Part shown: in pieces, positions 46,860-59,104 of the stretch
Numbering within the stretch: position 1 is the stretch's first letter
How the letters are laid out: every line of letters starts with the position of its first letter
Assembly: GCA_029531795.1 (NCBI GenBank)
Contig: JAPEIS010000015.1
Span: 496,001 to 560,000, forward strand
Reading direction: 5' to 3'
DNA from: Sclerotinia nivalis
Taxonomy: Eukaryota > Ascomycota > Leotiomycetes > Helotiales > Sclerotiniaceae
DNA length: 64,000 nucleotides
The notes under the pieces: model-generated
Told to the model about the DNA's origin: nothing
Databases searched by the model: none
What the model saw: only the letters and a program-made list of their open reading frames with translations
Program-made: the position numbers and the translations under genes

Positions 46860-48894
46860 ATGGCGGCAGGTATCAATACGCCAACCTCCAGTGCTGGAAA
46901 TCCCATCAACGACACCGAAACGTCTTCACAAACGTCCAAACGCGGTGGAATGTTCGATCAGGGATCTCATGATGAGAATCCCGCTCAAGGACATCCTCCC
47001 CGTGCAAATCGTGTAGCTCATTTTCCATCTGGTAGCAATGACAATGTGGTAACGGCTGTCAAACCATCCGACAAAATCGAAATCACCGAAGAAGATTGCT
47101 GGGATCAATTGGGATATTCTTTCCCAACGTTCAAGAAATGGATGATTCTATCGGTTATTTTCTTGGTTCAGGTTTCCATGAATTTTAATACCAGTTTATA
47201 CTCCAATGCCATCGGGGGGATTGTCGATGAATTTGGTGTCAGTGCACAAGGTGCCAGAGGTGGTGCCGTGGTTTTCTTAATTCTTTATGCCTTTGGTTGC
47301 GAATTATGGGCGCCATGGTCGGAAGAGTTGGGACGCAAACCTGTACTACAAGCTTCCCTATTCTTGGTCAACATTTGGCAAATCCCAGTCGGGATCGCTC
47401 CCAATTTTGCGACTATTATGGTCGGTCGTGCGCTGGGTGGTCTTTCATCGGCTGGTGGTTCCGTCACCTTGGGTATGATTGCCGATATGTGGGAAGCGGA
47501 TGATCAACAATATGCTGTTGCATTTGTAGTGTTTTCGTCTGTTGGTGGAAGTGTCTTAGGCCCTGTTGTTGGTGGTTTCGTCGAAGCTAATTTGGCTTGG
47601 AGGTGGAATATTTGGATTCAACTTATCTTTGGTGGGGCCGTACAACTTCTGCATTTAGTTCTTGTACCTGAGACAAGATCTACTATCATGATGGACAAAG
47701 TCGCGAAGAAGATGCGAGAGAGTGGTGAAAATCCAAACATTTACGGTCCAAACGAACTTACGCCATTCAAGGAACGATTCTCCATGAAGGAAACCTTAAT
47801 TACCTTTGTCAGACCTTTCAAGATGTTCTTGACAGAACCAATTGTCTTAACATTGAGTTTGTTATCTGGTTTCTCTGATGCACTTATCTTCATGTTCATT
47901 CAGTCCTTTGCTCTTGTCTACAAGCAGTGGGGTTTTGGAACTGTTGAACTGGGTCTTTCCTTTATTCCTATTCTGGTCGGATACTTCATCGCTTGGTTCG
48001 CATTCATTCCTGCCATCAAGCGCAATATTAAGCAACGTGCGAATAAACCCGACGATGAACACGCCCAATTTGAATCTAGACTTTGGTTCTTGCTTTATAC
48101 AGCACCGTGCTTACCAATTGGTCTCTTTGGTTTTGCCTGGACATCTACTGGTCCACCAATTCATTGGATCGGTTCATGCGTGTTCGCAGCTGTAGTCGGT
48201 ATCGCTAATTATAGTATCTACATGGCGACAATAGATTATATGATTTGTGCCTATGGACCATATTCAGCTTCTGCAACGGGTGGAAATGGATGGTCCAGAG
48301 ATTTCTTAGCTGGTGTTTTGACCATTCCTGCTACTCCTTTCTTCCAAAGTATGTATTCATTTTCCTGATCTTAATTCCCGTAAAAGAACCTGAAAATGCT
48401 AACAGATATCCTTAGATATGTCATCCGACCCATCTCGCTCCCTTGCATACGCCTCTACAATTCTCGCTTGTATCTCCTTCGTCCTCGTAATTGCCGTTTA
48501 CGTCATCTACTGGAAAGGACCCGTTCTTCGCAAACGTTCACCTTTCGCACAACAATTATCCGACGCCAAAGCTGCACATAACGAAATCATTTACGAGAAA
48601 GAACATCATGTTGGTCCGGAATCGGGAGCGGGAACCCATCTTTCACGAATGCCAACCGGAGCGAGGGCAAGAAGTTTTGCTCGTTCTCAACAGGACTTGA
48701 GAGTGAGACAAAATACGGGTAGTAGACCGCATAGTGCATATGAGAAGAGTAATCCAAATAGTAGGACGAACTCGAGAGCTAACTCGAGAGCAAATTCGAG
48801 GGCAAATAGTCCAGTGAGAAGGGAGATGGCGGACGCGCAGGAAGCGATGAATTTTCAGCATAACAGGGATTTGAGTGATAAAGATATGGTTTAG
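46860..48894 (+). CDS. MFS transporter, DHA1 drug/polyamine:H+ antiporter-like (655 aa)
   Basis: Exons 46860-48348 and 48416-48894 (67-bp intron) give 655 residues. After an ~85-residue hydrophilic N-terminus, twelve membrane segments are visible. DHA1 signatures are FGCELWAPWSEELGRKPVL (motif A region), IMVGRALGGLSSAGGSVTLG, SVGGSVLGPVVGGFVEA (motif C) and RWNIWIQLIFGG. The final transmembrane segment (STILACISFVLVIAVYVIYW) lies in exon 2. The last ~110 residues are cytoplasmic and contain an Asn-Ser-Arg repeat. DHA1 proteins export drugs, polyamines or toxins using the proton gradient; the substrate here is unknown. Confidence 0.9.
48775..48813 (+). repeat. 12-bp coding tandem repeat, NSRA
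   Basis: Three near-identical 12-bp units (aactcgagagct, aactcgagagca, aattcgagggca) encode NSRANSRANSRA in the cytoplasmic tail of the MFS transporter, with flanking NSRT and NSPV continuing the pattern. The tract could vary in length between strains. Confidence 0.8.
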
Positions 48895-49951
48895 AGAGAG
48901 GAAGAGAAAGAGAAAGAAAGATGATGGGGAAAAGAAAAGTAATGAGGTTTGTTTGGCAATGATGGTTTATGAAGTAAATGACCTGGGATTTTCGGTGTTT
49001 GGTGTGTTTTGGTGTTTGGTTGCATAACTTACTTCACTTGATTGTATTAATAGGCTGGGCTGAGAAATGGGATGGAGAAGAGGGATGAGTTGTATAGATA
49101 CCTGTGATGATACAACCCATAGACTATAGATGGGGAAATTAAATGCTTAAGGTTGTTTGAGTGGTTATATGCATACGCATACTTATATTAATGCTCATGT
49201 TCATGCTAATATGTGATTGATTGATTGTGAAGGGTTTTTCTTTTTGATGGTATACGAGGCTGGGTTGCGGAAATTCGAAAGGAAAGTAATATTGCTAAGG
49301 CATGAATAATTTCAAAGTTTCTACTCGGGAGAAAACAGAAAACCGAGTAAAAGATTTACTACTAGGTAGGTATGTAAGTATGATTTCCGATCCTTGTGTT
49401 TTGAACAATATTTGACCGGAATTAATGATAACTGGTGGACTGGTATAAAAGTTGAGTAGTTGATCTAGAGGAAGTTCTACTAAAAATATAATCTTATTAT
49501 TTTAATTTAGCGACTTGTATTGGGCCGGCCAAGCATTTAAAGAACCCCGCATCAGTCTGCATCGATATTATAATTATGAACATTATTGTTCGAACTGTCG
49601 ATAACTAAAGACTGAAGACGTGGGATATATTATGACGACTACGATTGCGAATACGATTGCAGCACACGGATATCAAGTACTACTGGGGGAAAAATTGCGA
49701 GTAAGGTTTTGAGTTGAAATTGAGAGAAAGTAAAGCTTCTCCGCCGACGAAATTGAAATAGGTTTTTGCGTCTGCGATTGCGTCTACGATTGTATCTGCG
49801 TCTGCGGCTGAGGAGCTGAATATTTTAGCTACAACGGCGAAACGTACATAAGTATCCTAATACAATATCTGCGAAGATTGAGATTGAGATTGAGATTGAA
49901 AGTGCAGACAGAGGCAGAGTCGCAATTGGGTGTGGATTCAAGCTCTCAAAT
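48895..49951. other. Intergenic, nothing recognised
   Basis: A short GAGATT-type repeat (reading gattgagattgagattgag) at about 49877-49900 lies in the 5' flank of the next gene. Otherwise no features. Confidence 0.4.
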
Positions 49952-50608
49952 ATGAATATGGCGAGAAAACCAACCAGAGGAACGAGATACTCTCCTACTG
50001 CATCAACTACGAAAACTACGATAACCTCTTCAACTACCACTATCTCTTCATCTCCAATCCTCACCCAAGTCACACAAATGCAAACCATGCGCTTCGCATC
50101 CTCATCCGCCAACAAATCTTCCTCCTCTAAACCTCCACCTCCACCCTCAAAATCAACCCCTCAACCGGCACGCGCCAAACCAACATCCCCCAAATCTCTA
50201 CCTCTCAAAGCCCTAAACCAATCCATAATCTCGCGTCTAACCACTCCTGCTGGTGCGCGTCCTTCGATGGGAAAAGGGGAGAAACCTTTACCGGGAAATT
50301 ATCAGAGTGTGGCTAGGAGGGTTACTATGACGATTGTTGCGTTGCCGATTTTGTTGGTTACGAGCTGGGTGCTTTGGGATAGGTGTTGGTTTTTCTTTTC
50401 TTTTCTTCTTGCAGTTTTGCTTTTGTGATGGGGAGAGGGAAGAGTGGCAGAGGGGAGGAAGAGAAGGGGGGAAGTATGAATATATGCTAATTATTGTGTG
50501 ATAATAGTGGTGCTAGGACAACAAAAGAAATCACTTATTCGCGAACCGCCCATTGTTCCAGGACCACCAATGGCTGCGGAGATGGAGGCTCGGAATAATA
50601 GGGGATGA
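49952..50608 (+). CDS. Small single-pass, probably mitochondrial, protein (177 aa)
   Basis: Exons 49952-50384 and 50508-50608 give 177 residues. The join uses an unusual GTTGGT donor; the more consensus-like GTGTTG one base pair set upstream puts exon 2 in a frame that ends early, whereas this choice gives WVLWDRLVLGQQKKSLIREPP and a clean stop. The N-terminal ~100 residues are Ser/Thr/Pro/Arg-rich with almost no acidic residues, as in mitochondrial presequences, and one membrane span (RVTMTIVALPILLVTSWVLW) follows. I expect an inner-membrane protein, but cannot name a family. Confidence 0.6.
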
Positions 50609-51309
50609 TGGAATTTGTTTGGATATGGTGATGGGACGGAAAATATGATGGGATGAATTCTATGATTTTATGAGTTGATATGAGAGATGCAATGGAGTAT
50701 GGTTATTCTCATATCTGCTCGGCCCGAAACTTGGTTATAGAAGATATATAAACCGGAATGAGAGTTGTCGGTTTGTGGGTTGTGGATTGCGGATCGTATA
50801 TGGCTGATGGCTGATGGTGTATAATAAAATAATATTTGATACCCCTTCATTATCAAGCGAAGTTATTTCAATATTTAAAGCAAATACGTGGTCCCCGCGT
50901 GGGTGCTCATTTACATCACTTTTGAAATTCTCAAGTCAAATTTTGGTATCTAGCTTTTATTTCTGTATTTTGCAGTATCGTAATCGTGCATAAAGCACAA
51001 TACTCCTAGTTGGAGTAGCTTCCTTCTGTTGTGTACCCACTACTTTCTTGCTTCCAGGACTTCCTGAGGAATGCCATGGATATATATACAAATTTCCTTT
51101 CTGTAAAGTATATACCTCTTTCACTTTCGTCCTCTTCCTTTCTTCTTTCTCTCAGATCGATAAATACATGCAATCATAGGCCCCGTCCTCAAATTCCCAA
51201 CTCCGATACATACAATCAGTTCATGCAACACAAACTCCCAACTCCCAACGCAAATGCGAATGCAGATCCAAACACCCAAATATATATCATATACAAGGCC
51301 ACAGAAATC
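50609..51309. other. Convergent intergenic spacer
   Basis: No gene seen between the small membrane protein and the GT17 gene, which converge. Confidence 0.45.
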
Positions 51310-52760
51310 TCAAACTAATTCGACATCCTTTTTTTCTTGTTCAAGCACTTCTTCATAATCAACAAATCCGGCGCCTTCGCCGTCTCGATCAACCATGTAT
51401 CCGAATTTGGATCGGTGACTTTTGATGTATGTGGGTATGTCGTTGTTGTTGTCGATTCTTTTGTACCACTGTTGGGGAGGGTTGTTAGATTGAGGATGTT
51501 TGGAGCGTGGATGGGGTTTGGGGGTGAAGAGGGGTTTTGGGGTTGACTAGGGGTTTGGGAGTGAATAGGTGCTTGGGAGTGAGTTTCACTTGAAGCTTCT
51601 CAAACTCGCTTGAGTGAATCTAGTCCTCAATCATCATACCCATTACCCCCTAGAAAACCACTTCCACATCCCAAACCTCGACAAAAGAAATCTTTTGAAC
51701 ATACCTGACCAAATCTATCCCACAAATCCTTTCCCCTACTCACTCTATCCACAATCCTCCCCGTCATCCTAAACTCCTCCTTATTCAAATTCGTATGACT
51801 GAAACTCTCCATCTTCCTCCTCATCTCCTTAATCGTACTAAAACAACTACTACAATGCCAAGCCGCATTCCACAAATCCCCCACATTATTACTATTCTTC
51901 TCATCAACCATCACATGTCCTCCATGACGACTTCGCAAACTATGCGGTTTGATCGTATTTTCTAATCCTTGGTAAAAAGTAGCTTGAGGATGTTTCCACT
52001 GTTCTCCACGATGGCGAAATTGAAAGGAATAGTAGTAAAATTGCGAGCGTAGCGTGAGAATAATGGGAAAGTTACAATTTCGAAGGACTTGTACGGAGGC
52101 CGGACGAATTACCTCGTCAATATCAGATACGAGTATTACATCTCCCTCATTAGGTTTCTGCTCATTTGCCAGCGTGGGGAAAACTTGCGTGAACATGGCA
52201 TCTCGTTGGAATTTCTCTTGTACCCATGCATTTTCCTCGTATTCTTTGGAGCCCGCCAGCGAAGCATTGGAGATGGGTAAAGGTGCATCCTTCAAAACGT
52301 GATAGATAATTTTATCCTCGAAAGCGGCGAATCTAGCCCGGTTGTCTTGGAACGTCATGTTCTTCGCGAGACCGGTAAAAGTGGTTGGAGCTTCGAGGAT
52401 CACGAAATAATCTACCTCGGTGTTCATTTCATGGAGGCGGATTTCCAGCCAGTCGAGCTCGGAATTCACCATGAAGAGGTCGTATATTTTGCGTTTTTGA
52501 GAGCGATGCGGATAAAGGGTGAGGGAGTGCGAGGCACATAGTTGCTCTGCGCTGGAGGCGGGAAGGAAATTATTGTAGATGTGTGAGGTGTGTTGTTCGA
52601 AGGAGATGTCTTGTTCGGTGATGGTGAGGGGTGCGGATTGGATTCGAGGTAAGAGGAGATATGTGGAGAGGTAGAAGAAGATACCCATAGAGAGAATTTT
52701 GAAAATGCGCGTATGTTGGGTTTGGAGGGAATACCGTGGTTTGGGGAGTCGGATTGCCAT
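51310..52760 (-). CDS. Glycosyltransferase family 17 (bisecting-GlcNAc-transferase-like)
   Basis: Reverse-strand exons 52760-51705 and 51468-51310 give 404 residues. The N-terminus has a type II signal anchor (ILSMGIFFYLSTYLLLP), expected to place the catalytic domain in the Golgi lumen. GT17 landmarks are RKIYDLFMVNSELDWLEIRL, FVILEAPTTFTG, VILVSDIDEVIRP (the DxD-type metal site) and FRHRGEQWKHPQATFY, with HCSSCFSTI near the end. Exon 2 supplies SKFGYMVDRDGEGAGFVDY, which is the family's C-terminal block. The 236-bp intron is long for this window. Family members transfer GlcNAc to N-glycan cores (beta-1,4-mannosyl-glycoprotein GlcNAc-transferase III); the fungal acceptor is unknown. Confidence 0.86.
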
Positions 52761-55700
52761 TTTGGATGGCTGTATTCTTTTTTAAAAAGGGAGGCCTTCG
52801 AGAAGGTAAACTAGGAGAAAGAATGTAAAATATAAAGAGAAAGATAATATAGTAGGATTAAAGATAAATCTTACACCGTCGTCATATCTGAGTGAGACTT
52901 GTCGTACAATAGATACAATGTCATACCTAGACCTGCATGAATGAAACCCCCATCACCGAAAAAACATACAAGGAGCTTATATAGTTCTTTACGGCACAGT
53001 TTGCATTGCCTCGTTCTTCAACCACTTGAAGAGGTTCTTCCCCCTAATTATCTGGCAGGCTCCTACCATCAAAGCGTAGGGATAGCGCTACCCCTTTCCG
53101 CATTTGCCTGTAATTAGGTAACCACCAACTAGCACCTTATCCAACATCTCCTAAACTCTGCCTAAAAAAATACACCGCAACAATAGGTAGCCCCAAAGAC
53201 CCATCTCATAAAAGGCCGATCTCGTAAAAGACCCACAAAATTAAAAGCCGATCTCGTAAAAGACCCACAAATTAAAGCATAACCCTAACACAGAAAAAGC
53301 ACGTGTCAAATCCACAGAGAATAACTCATATTATCAGCATGAGATAAGCCTCAGCCTTCAAAATCTCGCTTGGTGATTTTGCTGACTTTGTATACGTTAC
53401 TTACGTACAGTAGTTTCAAAAGGAGTTATGAATTGAGCTATGCTTGAGCCACAGCCACATCCACTTGGGGATTGGAGAACCTATTGTTACCCCGTACAGT
53501 GGTGTTCTAATGTACGAGTCAGGCTGAGATTGGCACAGTTAATGTGCGATATGTTGGTTGTACCGCGTCTTCTTACTCAGCCCTGTGTTTTGAGCCATGT
53601 AACTTTATTCAGGGACGTACCGTATAAACTCAAGTACTTCATATCACACTTTCCCCCTTATAGACTAAGGTTGTAGGTGTATGATTGGAATCATTGGATA
53701 AATTAGGAAAGTGGATTGACAAGTTGAAAATTTTCAATCCACTTTGTTGATTCTTCCATCTGAAAATAAGAAATAATATAATTAACCTTATTTCGAAAGG
53801 GTTTAGTGCGAAACGAAGTACTTGACATGTATTTGTGTGTTATGAGGGATTTAAATCCGTTTCAAATATCCAACTGTTGTAATCTTAGCTCGGAGAAAAA
53901 GAGGAACGTTTTGTTATGTATGCAAGATTTGCTTGGTTTTCCATGATATGAACATTTGGAACCAGCTAAGGCAATCACTAGATTTCTCGAAATGGGTTCT
54001 TGAGCTCGAACGAAAAGGAAGACTCAAAAATTGCAAAACCCAAATCAAATGGGGAGATTTTCGATTGAAAACCGACTGCCCCTCAAATGATACTGGTGAA
54101 GTTAGACGGTGTGGATTATCATCTAATGATAAAGTTTAGTTTATACTTACCGCATTCTCTTACAAAATTGAGGTAAGCTAGGCAGGGATGCTTAATTTTA
54201 GCGTCAATCAAAGCCCTTTTAATTGGTGCTATTTTGAGCCTCTCGCCTTGAAAATAGTACCGAAATATCAGGTGTATGATTATAGGTACATCATTGAACA
54301 AATGAATCAAAGGACTTCCGAAGATCCTCCGAACCCTAAACCCAAACCCATATGTGTAAGAGAATACAGTAGTATTGAAATGGGGGTTGATCATGCAAGA
54401 ACAATAATTTCGAGATCCGAAAGAAAAGGAGAGAGGATCTGAAACTCCCAATGAGGGAACAGGATCCAACAAAATGGTTGCTGCTTGTCAATAATCGGCC
54501 ATATAAAATTAGTAGTATCCGCTCGTCTACTCCAATAACCAATCAATAATTTTGTGCTTGTTGAAATGAGCTTTAATGCATTACCACCACCGGTGTATAT
54601 TTAGACTTCGGTGCATGAATTAGCACATTCAAAGTAAAATGTATAGGGATGAGTGTTAGTATAATCTTAGAATGGGAAAGGTTTGAAATCATGTCTCCAA
54701 TATTGACTAAAGATATTTACCGTAAAAAGGCGCAACACTTATTGCACAATGAAAACTGTGATGGTTAATTCGAGAGAGGTCTTCCAAGTTTGACTCTTCC
54801 TTCTTCCGTCCCTTCCAGAAGGATGCAGAAGTATGTGGGAGCATTTCAAACCTCCCCATCAACAATACATAATTCATTCGTTACGATCATGAAAACTCTT
54901 TCAGTATACACTCGTACTGTACCGCTCGGAACATATGAGGCTTATTCACAATCACTCCTATAACCAAGGAAAACAAGGAGGGGAAATGTAAACAAAAGCA
55001 GTCTCAAACATGGACACCGCACCAAGAATTTGCAAGACACCCATTGAATGCCCAATATCCGGTCAAAAATTACAACTTGATGAGCTGTTTTGCACGTACT
55101 AGAAACACTCGTTTCTCCCAAATAGATGCAAATCATAGTGCCAGAGTATTTATGTCTCTCTATTTCCTTCTTTTTCTTCTCATCCTCTCAACTTCATTCT
55201 TATTTGCACAGCAAAAGAAACAATTGACGAGGTGAAGAGTTCAAGAGCACTGGATTTTTTCAGCCCCGGAAGTAGCAGATAGACTCTCCCTCTTCGAAGC
55301 CCAAAAATTCATCGGAATTTATTCTTATTGCCGCCGCTACGGAGGTTTAAGAATTGGGCAATAAAAGGCGGTGAACAGGATGGAGAAGAATATATCCAAA
55401 CTTGATAGGACACTTCACATCTTGTGGCAAGAATCAAAAGGAATCGACGGAAATGACAACGAGAATAGTTTTATCCGGTTAATGGCATTCATTCGTGGGA
55501 AGAAATGAACACGCCACGGGTGTCTGGTTGTATCTCCTCTAATCGGCCACGAAACCTGGAGATGGAAAATTGCGCTACTCCAATAGCCAACGTACTTGAG
55601 TATGGGATTTTCTTCTTGAAGAAGCAGGGCGGCACTTTTTGGTCGGGAAGATACGGTCTTCATGAATCTTGGGCAAAGATGGGAGACCATGTTCGTTGCA

Positions 55701-56206
55701 CCGACCGGCTATAGTGATGCCTCGGGCATTTTGGACGAATGATTCCAGTGAGTGCTTTGCACACCGTTTTCACTTGTAATCAAGTGCTCTATTCATGCTT
55801 GAATTCTCATTCTGGACTTTCCTCGAGCCATGCATGCCGTGTCTTCTATCTTCGAAATATACTCACGCATTGCAGGTCTTTCGAGAGAGCGCATCGCATT
55901 TTCGCTTTCTGCAATCACTTAAGGGTATTAAGCGCAACCTTTGCCCACATCTTATAGGTCCAACTGTGGGATTTTGCTGAACATTTGAAGTGAATGTACA
56001 GTTTTTTTCATTCGGTGTTCTCGATTTCGGGTTAGATAGATCTGATTGCCCTTGTATGGCGCGAGTGTATTCCACAGCATTTCAGCCCAGCATTTTGAAT
56101 ACATCGACCACCCAAAGCGCGTGAGATTCAACTGCAATTCGGTCAATCACTACATCACATACTGGTCTCTAATTGCTTCGCTGTCAATTTCGCTGGCTGT
56201 AGATTC
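52761..56206. other. 3.4-kb gene-free region
   Basis: Only short frames without features (for example 54188-54442, 55415-55690 reverse). A two-copy direct repeat, listed separately, lies at 53.2 kb. The first ~100 bp upstream of 52760 would be the GT17 promoter. Confidence 0.45.
53212..53275 (+). repeat. Two-copy direct repeat
   Basis: The phrase gccgatctcgtaaaagaccc followed by acaaa(a)ttaaa occurs twice in direct succession, with a third weaker copy (gacccatctcataaaaggcc) just before. Confidence 0.7.
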
Positions 56207-57789
56207 TTGCGCCCGCCAAAACTAGTGCAATGCCTCCGACATCATGACCATCACAAAAATCTCGTTGGTCTCCCGGACGATATCTTAGCATTTATATTTG
56301 ACCAGATACTAGTGACCATCGGTATATGGAAGATCATGAACTTGCGAGTTATTTGCAGTATGTTTTGCTATTATCATATCTATCGGCCTTCCACCGTACT
56401 AATGAACTAGCAGAACTCTTCAAAAACAATAATTACGAAAACCTTATGCGTGGATTATATGGCAATCTCACATGGCCCAGTCGACGACACCCTTGAAATA
56501 TGCCTGACAGCAAGTTACCCGGCATCGCACCTCTTTTTATTCCTCTAGAAATGAAATACAACCCCGACCATACGGTACTCGCTCCTATTTATCAAGCTAT
56601 CCACTCTGTGAGGATGCGTAGTAAAGACCGTCGGACGGAAGACGAACAAACAGCTTTCGAGATTGAAGTTTTCCGGGCCATAGAGGAACGTTTGAAGTGG
56701 GGTCCAAACGATGACCGGGAACCGAATTCATGTGATCAAAGGAGATTACAATTTCGTGAGATTGCTACCAATGAAGACAACGAAACAAGGTTGGACATAC
56801 AAACCACACTCAGTGTGGCTATTGTTGCCGACTATGCGACTATTGTACGAGATCTACTTGAACATCGTAATGCTGATGCCGATCTCGACAATAAATATCT
56901 TGGAAGGCCTTTACACCTTGCCGTAAGCTATGGAAGAATGCAAATTATTGAAATTCTCCTCGAATTTGGTGCAGACTTGAGTTCAATACGGTCGTACAGG
57001 CTCAATCGACCCAAGCGCTTTTCAATGCACCTACAGAAATTTGCTTGTACTTTTCGGAAGTCCTTTACGAATAGCTGCATTGAATGGCCATCATGAAGCC
57101 GTAAAGCTCCTCCTCCAACCACGTTTCAATGCCGTGTTACCACTTCCAGAAGAGGAGGTGGAAAATGTTTTTCGCGCAGCAGCCGTAAGTGGGGGCATGG
57201 CTTTAGTTTCGTTCTCACTGAGACGTTTCTAAAATCACGACCTTCGGGTCTACGATCAACAATCCGAGAGGAGATGCTTATGCAGAGTATCTACTGGGGA
57301 AGAGAAGAATTGGCACAAGAAATGATTGAGAGTGGTGTAGATATCAATTTTACTGTATCAGATACTCGGGACGCCATGCCAAACTGGTCGCCAATTCATT
57401 GTGCAGCTTATAAGGGCCGCTCGAAAATTGTCCAGTTGTTGCTCAAGACAGGGTCGACTACCTCGAGTGATAGTTCAAATGAAATCCTGACTGCGGCTCA
57501 ATACAAAACATGTGGCGATACGGTGCAGAACAATCTCAACGATGCTATGACAAAAAACGCAGCTAGTAAGACAATTAAGCCTGTAGGAATAGATCTAGTA
57601 TCTGGTAAGTTGAATCTTTCTTGCCGCGAAGATCTTCTATTGCTGTCCCATGGTTGAAAGTTTTCAATTTTCGCAAATCTCTAAATTCTTGGGAAAGATT
57701 CATTTGTTGCAGTGGATAAAATATATTTAAAGGCATTTAATGTCCTATATCGGCTCAGTGTTTCGAGAGGATACATAGCGGGAGATTGA
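56207..57789 (+). CDS. F-box/ankyrin-repeat protein, gene model uncertain
   Basis: An F-box-like GLPDDILAFIFDQI lies near 56262. After a probable intron (56358 to 56410 or 56413), ankyrin repeats follow: LDIQTTLSVAIVADYATIVR, RPLHLAVSYGRMQIIEILLE, SPLRIAALNGHHEAVKLLL and SPIHCAAYKGRSKIVQLLL. Introns that restore the frame are 56991-57036 (46 bp), 57185-57222 (38 bp, GTAAGT) and 57605-57712 (GTAAGT to TTGCAG), after which the protein ends RLSVSRGYIAGD. The stretch 56411-56560 needs a further very short (~35 bp) intron or contains a frameshift, and no good ATG is visible at the 5' end. It is either a short-intron gene or a decaying one. Such proteins usually act as adaptors for ubiquitin ligases. 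Confidence 0.5.
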
Positions 57790-58645
57790 TTCAACATATC
57801 GAGTCAGATTTCAGTCCGAACGATTGGAGCCAGACTTTGGTAAAACGACCCAAGGTGCTACGTAAGCGGGTAACAACAGCTGAGAGCAGAGGCTAGAGTG
57901 ATTCTGTTGAGAATTTATGAACTCGCTTGACTATCTGCGCTTGCAGCACTTTATTTGTCTTTTCCCTTTCATATAAGTGTCGTCCTTCCTCAAAATTGAA
58001 ATCGGACCCAGGTGATTGGGCAATGGATGCAAATAATGCAGCACGAGAGACCTTTCTGAGTCTTTTGGGTACCGAAAATGGAAGACCAACAACGTATATG
58101 TCGACCGATTTTCACGAGCCACTTGGGAACCAAAAGGTTAAGAGAATTTTATCATATCCGTACAAGGGCCGCGAAGAAGAAGTGCAGGATGGATTGGGAT
58201 GCTGGCATATGGTTTTAGTGATTGGAGCTGCTTAAATGCGACTTAGCTATTTCGAAGGGAATTCTGTGCATTTTGTCGCAGTAATTCAGAGGGTAACTAG
58301 GAATATGGGCGAGGATACGGAATTCTTTCATATAAAACATTGACATCTGCTTTGTGTATTTATGGCAACTTCCTGTTCAAGACACGCAGATGAAAAAGCT
58401 CTGGAACTAGGGGCGCGCATCATATTCCCGTACATGTCGATTTGGCAAAGACTGTATTTAAATGTGAGCAGATTTTGTGACCCAATCTAATATTTTGTAT
58501 CCTGAGCTCAAAGGAGATTCTTCAATTCATGGCTGGAATGAGGTTTGGTCGCGAGAGACTTTGTAATAACTTCATAAAAAACGCCGCAGACCATAGGATG
58601 GTTTATTTCCAAATGCTGTTGTACACTTCATTCTGCCAAACGTCA
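57790..58645. other. Spacer with one weak frame
   Basis: A frame ending at 58235, with an ATG at 58021 (MDANNAARETFLSLLG), has 71 codons and some protein-like composition (NGRPTTYMSTDFHEPLG). Nothing else supports it. The rest shows no feature. Confidence 0.3.
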
Positions 58646-59104
58646 TTATGTCCTCTGTCCAGGTGCTCCAGCTCCTATAACTCCCGGCATCTCTTGTGCT
58701 CCTTCAGCCTTAAGTTTTCGCAATGTTTGATCGCGCTGGTATTCCATAACTCTTCGTTTCTTAAAGTACTGAACCTGATTGGTGGCACGTCAGTCATCAA
58801 AACTAATTCATTCGGCACCAATTGATAACAATAACACTTGAATGATCTTTCGGCTGTGGAGGCAACATACCCAACTAGTTGCACAATTCTTTTCAAACCC
58901 TCTTGCCTCTGTCCCGCAAGATTTCTCCGCTTTGTTGTTCTCCGTGATGCTATCAATAATTTCATTTTTGTCCAAACACTTGAAGTATGCATCTCTTGCT
59001 TCCCAGCATTTTGACCTTTGGCTCCGATCCGGTGCTATGGGCGCGCCATCTGCGGATATCCTTGGAGGAGGTAGAGAAGCTTGGGAAGAGCCGAAAAGTC
59101 CCAT
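58646..59104 (-). CDS. COA6: Cytochrome c oxidase assembly factor 6
   Basis: Exons on the reverse strand are 59104-58871 and 58774-58646, giving 120 residues. COA6 is a twin-cysteine intermembrane-space protein that helps deliver copper to the Cox2 CuA site. The C-x9-C motif is CWEARDAYFKC and the C-x10-C motif is CGTEARGFEKNC; these four cysteines form the disulphide-held helical hairpin. Exon 2 continues SWVQYFKKRRVMEYQRDQTL, the conserved COA6 tail, then a Gly/Ala-rich end. The 96-bp intron falls in phase 0 inside TSW-VQYF; reading through it gives a false C-terminus with extra cysteines. Confidence 0.93.
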
